The notes under the pieces are model-generated. The model was not told where the DNA came from. It saw only the letters and a list, made by a program, of their open reading frames with translations, and did no database searches. A DNA stretch of 64,000 bases from assembly GCF_001640025.1 (NCBI RefSeq), contig NC_031673.1:496001-560000 (forward strand), in the 5' to 3' direction. This document shows positions 62,038 through 64,000 of the stretch, piece by piece (the stretch's first letter is position 1; each line of letters begins with the position of its first letter). The DNA comes from Sugiyamaella lignohabitans. Its lineage: Eukaryota; Ascomycota; Dipodascomycetes; Dipodascales; Trichomonascaceae. Made by a program: the position numbers and the translations under genes.

Positions 62038-62872
62038 GGTGAACTGCCGTTATCTCACTCGAACACACACAAAAAAGCAATAAATAAATAAATAACAGAA
62101 ATCCACGTCCAGTCTCTACTAAACCCTGAGATCAACTTCTGAACCCGTGAACTAAGCACCTGCCTGAATCTAGATTTAACTTTCTGTCCTCGAGCCACCG
62201 CCAGCAAGCCCTGTGATGAAGTAGTAATATGGAGGTTGCTGAGTGGGGTACTGCATATCCGGGGAAATTTATGCGGGATCAAACCCATGCCGAGGACACA
62301 GCCCTGCCGACCGCCGTGTCCCCGACCGTTGCCGAAGAAATACGTTTACCTGACACTTTTCAGGGGGTGTGCCTCCGGCGGCTGGGGCTCTGCCCCAGAC
62401 CCCATGGCTCCTCTCGCTACGCTCGAGTCGTTTCGTCGACGGTCCCGGTAACCTCCTGCGAAGCAGGAGCTACGGGGTCTGGGGCAGAGCCCCAGCCGCC
62501 GGAGGCAGTGCCCACCCGGTGAAGTTGCCCACCGCCAAAAAAAGTGTGTGGAATAAGCTACAACACCTTCTGTTCACGCCTGGTCTCCCACGGCATTACT
62601 GAATAAGGCCCTCCGAGGCTTAAATATGATTGATCGGACGGGAAATCTTGCTGTACTCGAGATATGGTCGTAGCTGGCATCCGGTTTTTTATGTGGAAGT
62701 AAAGTTGCAATGTGCTTCGCGGTGAATGGAAAAATTTAGTTGCAATCGAGTCGAATCCACATGGCTGTGCTCGTTCAAGTCTTATATAATCTCATGACGG
62801 TATGGGCTTACACCGGAGGTGTAGGAGAAAGTGTGAGATAATGGGTCAATGCAAACAAATGTAATAAATAAG
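62038..62872. other. Intergenic region ABCD transporter / REPKLPF gene
   Basis: An 835-bp tandem intergenic region with one complete palindromic element (62370-62507). No other feature was recognised. Confidence 0.6.
62370..62507 (+). repeat. Palindromic element, complete A-B form
   Basis: Arms have loops TCT and AGA, complementary to each other. Tail A has TAC in place of TTC. The centre is near consensus (CGTCGACGGTCCCGG) and tail B is perfect. Confidence 0.93.
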
Positions 62873-64000
62873 CTAGTAGAACGGGCTGGGCCTGCCAGAC
62901 TGTTGCGATGCGGGTGACGAGGTGTCCTCGAAGGTGATTTTGGGAATGGTAGGCTGTCTCAGACGGGCTGCTGCTTTAGGAGGGGCATTGGGCTGAAAGA
63001 CAAAGGATACTGGTGACGGACCTCGAGGGTGGTTGTCATGGCCGAAGGGTGGTGGTTGTTCAGGCGAGGATATCTCGTCGTTTGAATAGACGATGAGATC
63101 CTCTTCAGCGTCTGAGAGCGATGACGTGGACTGTCTAAAAGGATTGCGGTCTTGTAAGTTAGGGAGTTTCGGTTCTCGAAACTGGAGTTCGGTTGGTGAG
63201 AGCTTGCTTTTTCGTAAATCGGCTGCCGTTTTGTGATCAGTGGTGGAGTGGTTTTCTTCAGAGGTACTCTCAAAGGGTAGTTTAGGCTCTCTGGACTTGA
63301 GCTCCTCGGGTGAGGGTTTGGTCTCTGCTGATAGCTGTCTTCTTAGATGTGCAGATAGCTCTGGTTTGCCAAAGTCAAAGGTATCAGCATCAGACTCATC
63401 AGAAGAAGGGTCGTTTTCAACTGTGGAAGTGAATGGCAGTTTTGGCTCCCGGAATTCAAGATCGCTGGGTTCCAGTTTACTCCCTCTGGATGAAGGAAGG
63501 TTTGTATCAGGGACACTGCTAAATGGTAGTTTGGGCTCTCTGTGTTCAATTTCGTCAGGCAAAAGTGTGCTTTTCCTGGACATGGGCATCTCTTTATTTA
63601 CTGGAATGGCAGCAGGCATGGTTTTCTGGCGACTGACGGACTTCGGTGGAATCTGTGTCTGTATTGGCAGAGATTTTTGTTTCACGAGTGGTCTTGGTTG
63701 GTCAACTACAACTACAGGCTGCTGGGGAACTGATCGTAGCTCCATTCCTTGGGGTACAACTGGCCCTTGACTGATATTTGCGGGATAAGAACTTAATGGG
63801 TTGGTGGTGTTGAAAGGTGTACTTGTCAAGCTTCGGCCATCAACTGGATAAGGCGTCGGTCGCTGTCGTTCAGCATTAGGATCCGGGAATGGCACCAACC
63901 GGTATGGATCTGGTCGCGGTGGTCTACCATCGTAGTCTTGCAATCCGGTCTGTGACTGGTCACTTGTTTGTACAGTGTTTGGAAAGTTGGGTTGTGTACC
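62873..64000 (-). CDS. Partial gene with REPKLPF repeats (5' end beyond window)
   Basis: The frame is open to the window end, so the start is missing; 375 residues are visible. The protein is hydrophilic and probably disordered, rich in Pro, Ser, Glu and Lys. A repeated motif of the form (E/S/F)REPKLPF(S/T/E)S occurs four times (HREPKLPFSS, FREPKLPFTS, SREPKLPFES, FREPKLPN), with a weaker fifth copy (FGKPELSAHL). Repeats are spaced about 25-45 residues with SSEEN/SDES-type acidic spacers. The C-terminus (IPKITFEDTSSPASQQSGRP) is Ser/Pro-rich. The regular motif looks like an array of docking or phosphorylation sites. I do not recognise the family. Confidence 0.65.
   Translation of the reverse strand, partial: GTQPNFPNTVQTSDQSQTGLQDYDGRPPRPDPYRLVPFPDPNAERQRPTPYPVDGRSLTSTPFNTTNPLSSYPANISQGPVVPQGMELRSVPQQPVVVVDQPRPLVKQKSLPIQTQIPPKSVSRQKTMPAAIPVNKEMPMSRKSTLLPDEIEHREPKLPFSSVPDTNLPSSRGSKLEPSDLEFREPKLPFTSTVENDPSSDESDADTFDFGKPELSAHLRRQLSAETKPSPEELKSREPKLPFESTSEENHSTTDHKTAADLRKSKLSPTELQFREPKLPNLQDRNPFRQSTSSLSDAEEDLIVYSNDEISSPEQPPPFGHDNHPRGPSPVSFVFQPNAPPKAAARLRQPTIPKITFEDTSSPASQQSGRPSPFY

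Noticed and set aside
1..64000. tRNA, rRNA, snRNA, SRP, RNase P or telomerase RNA genes
   Set aside because: I looked for B-box (GGTTCGA) contexts, U6 ACAGAGA context and other conserved cores; the few partial matches (for example near 1380, 19203 and 28070) lie in coding DNA or lack the rest of the structure.
1..64000. Palindromic arms as a CRISPR array or bacterial-type insertion sequence
   Set aside because: Units are dispersed and inverted, not regularly spaced with unique spacers, and no transposase or Cas gene is present; the gene content is clearly yeast nuclear.

Overview
The window is nuclear DNA of an ascomycete yeast (Saccharomycotina), probably an early-branching lineage. Recognisable yeast genes include ASH1, SFP1, ADP1, SWA2, TFB1, SSZ1, SMX3/SmF, KEL1-type kelch, PNG1 and a peroxisomal ABCD half-transporter. 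They sit beside genes that Saccharomyces cerevisiae lacks or has diverged (TRAPPC13-type, NCBP3-type, a soluble GH76). CTG falls on conserved leucines, for example in PNG1 around 39500-39600, so the code looks standard and not CUG-Ser. Thirteen introns can be placed by frame. Donors are GTAAGT, GTATGT or GTGAGT, the branch site is nearly always ACTAAC, and the acceptor AG lies about 7-12 nt downstream. A family such as Trichomonascaceae would fit, but I cannot fix the species.

Layout: 0-14 kb holds ASH1(-), TRAPPC13-like(+), PAB2/SGN1-like(-), a NIPSNAP gene with three introns(+), RSM22(-), an FSH serine hydrolase(+) and an unrecognised two-exon gene with a probable frameshift(-). 15-20 kb is the kelch/coiled-coil polarity gene(-). 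20-33.7 kb is gene-poor, with only SFP1(-). 33.7-43.2 kb holds ADP1, a five-exon PNG1, an NCBP3-like gene and a GH76 gene, all on the minus strand. 45-64 kb holds a very long Pro/Ala/Val/Ser-rich membrane protein(+), an unrecognised 651-aa protein(-), SmF(-), SWA2(+), TFB1(-), SSZ1(+), an ABCD transporter(-) and a gene cut by the window end(-). SSZ1, TFB1, SmF, SWA2, PAB2 and ADP1 are housekeeping genes, and no pathway cluster is apparent.

The outstanding feature is a short, very GC-rich, modular palindromic element found at 34 loci in 64 kb, about one per 1.9 kb. One arm is: terminus TGCCTCCGGCGG; core hairpin CTGGGGC-NNN-GCCCCAG; linker ACCC(Y)GKTKGCTCC; then a tail. Tail A is CTCGCTTCGCTCGAGTCG. 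Tail B is the hairpin CTCCTGC-TTC-GCAGGAG. Tail C is the hairpin GCTCGC-TTC-GCGAGC. A complete element is two inverted arms, usually one A and one B, around a centre resembling CGTCGACGGTCCCAG, 115-175 bp in all. Many solo arms also occur. It encodes no protein. It is never in an exon, yet 7 of the 34 loci lie inside introns, and 7 of the 13 introns carry it. It also occupies 4 of 6 convergent intergenic gaps. Core stems stay paired while loop bases vary, with some compensatory changes, which points to selection or copying on structure. It recalls mitochondrial GC clusters, double-hairpin elements or bacterial REPINs, but in nuclear chromosomes and spliced introns. This is my candidate for the undescribed system.
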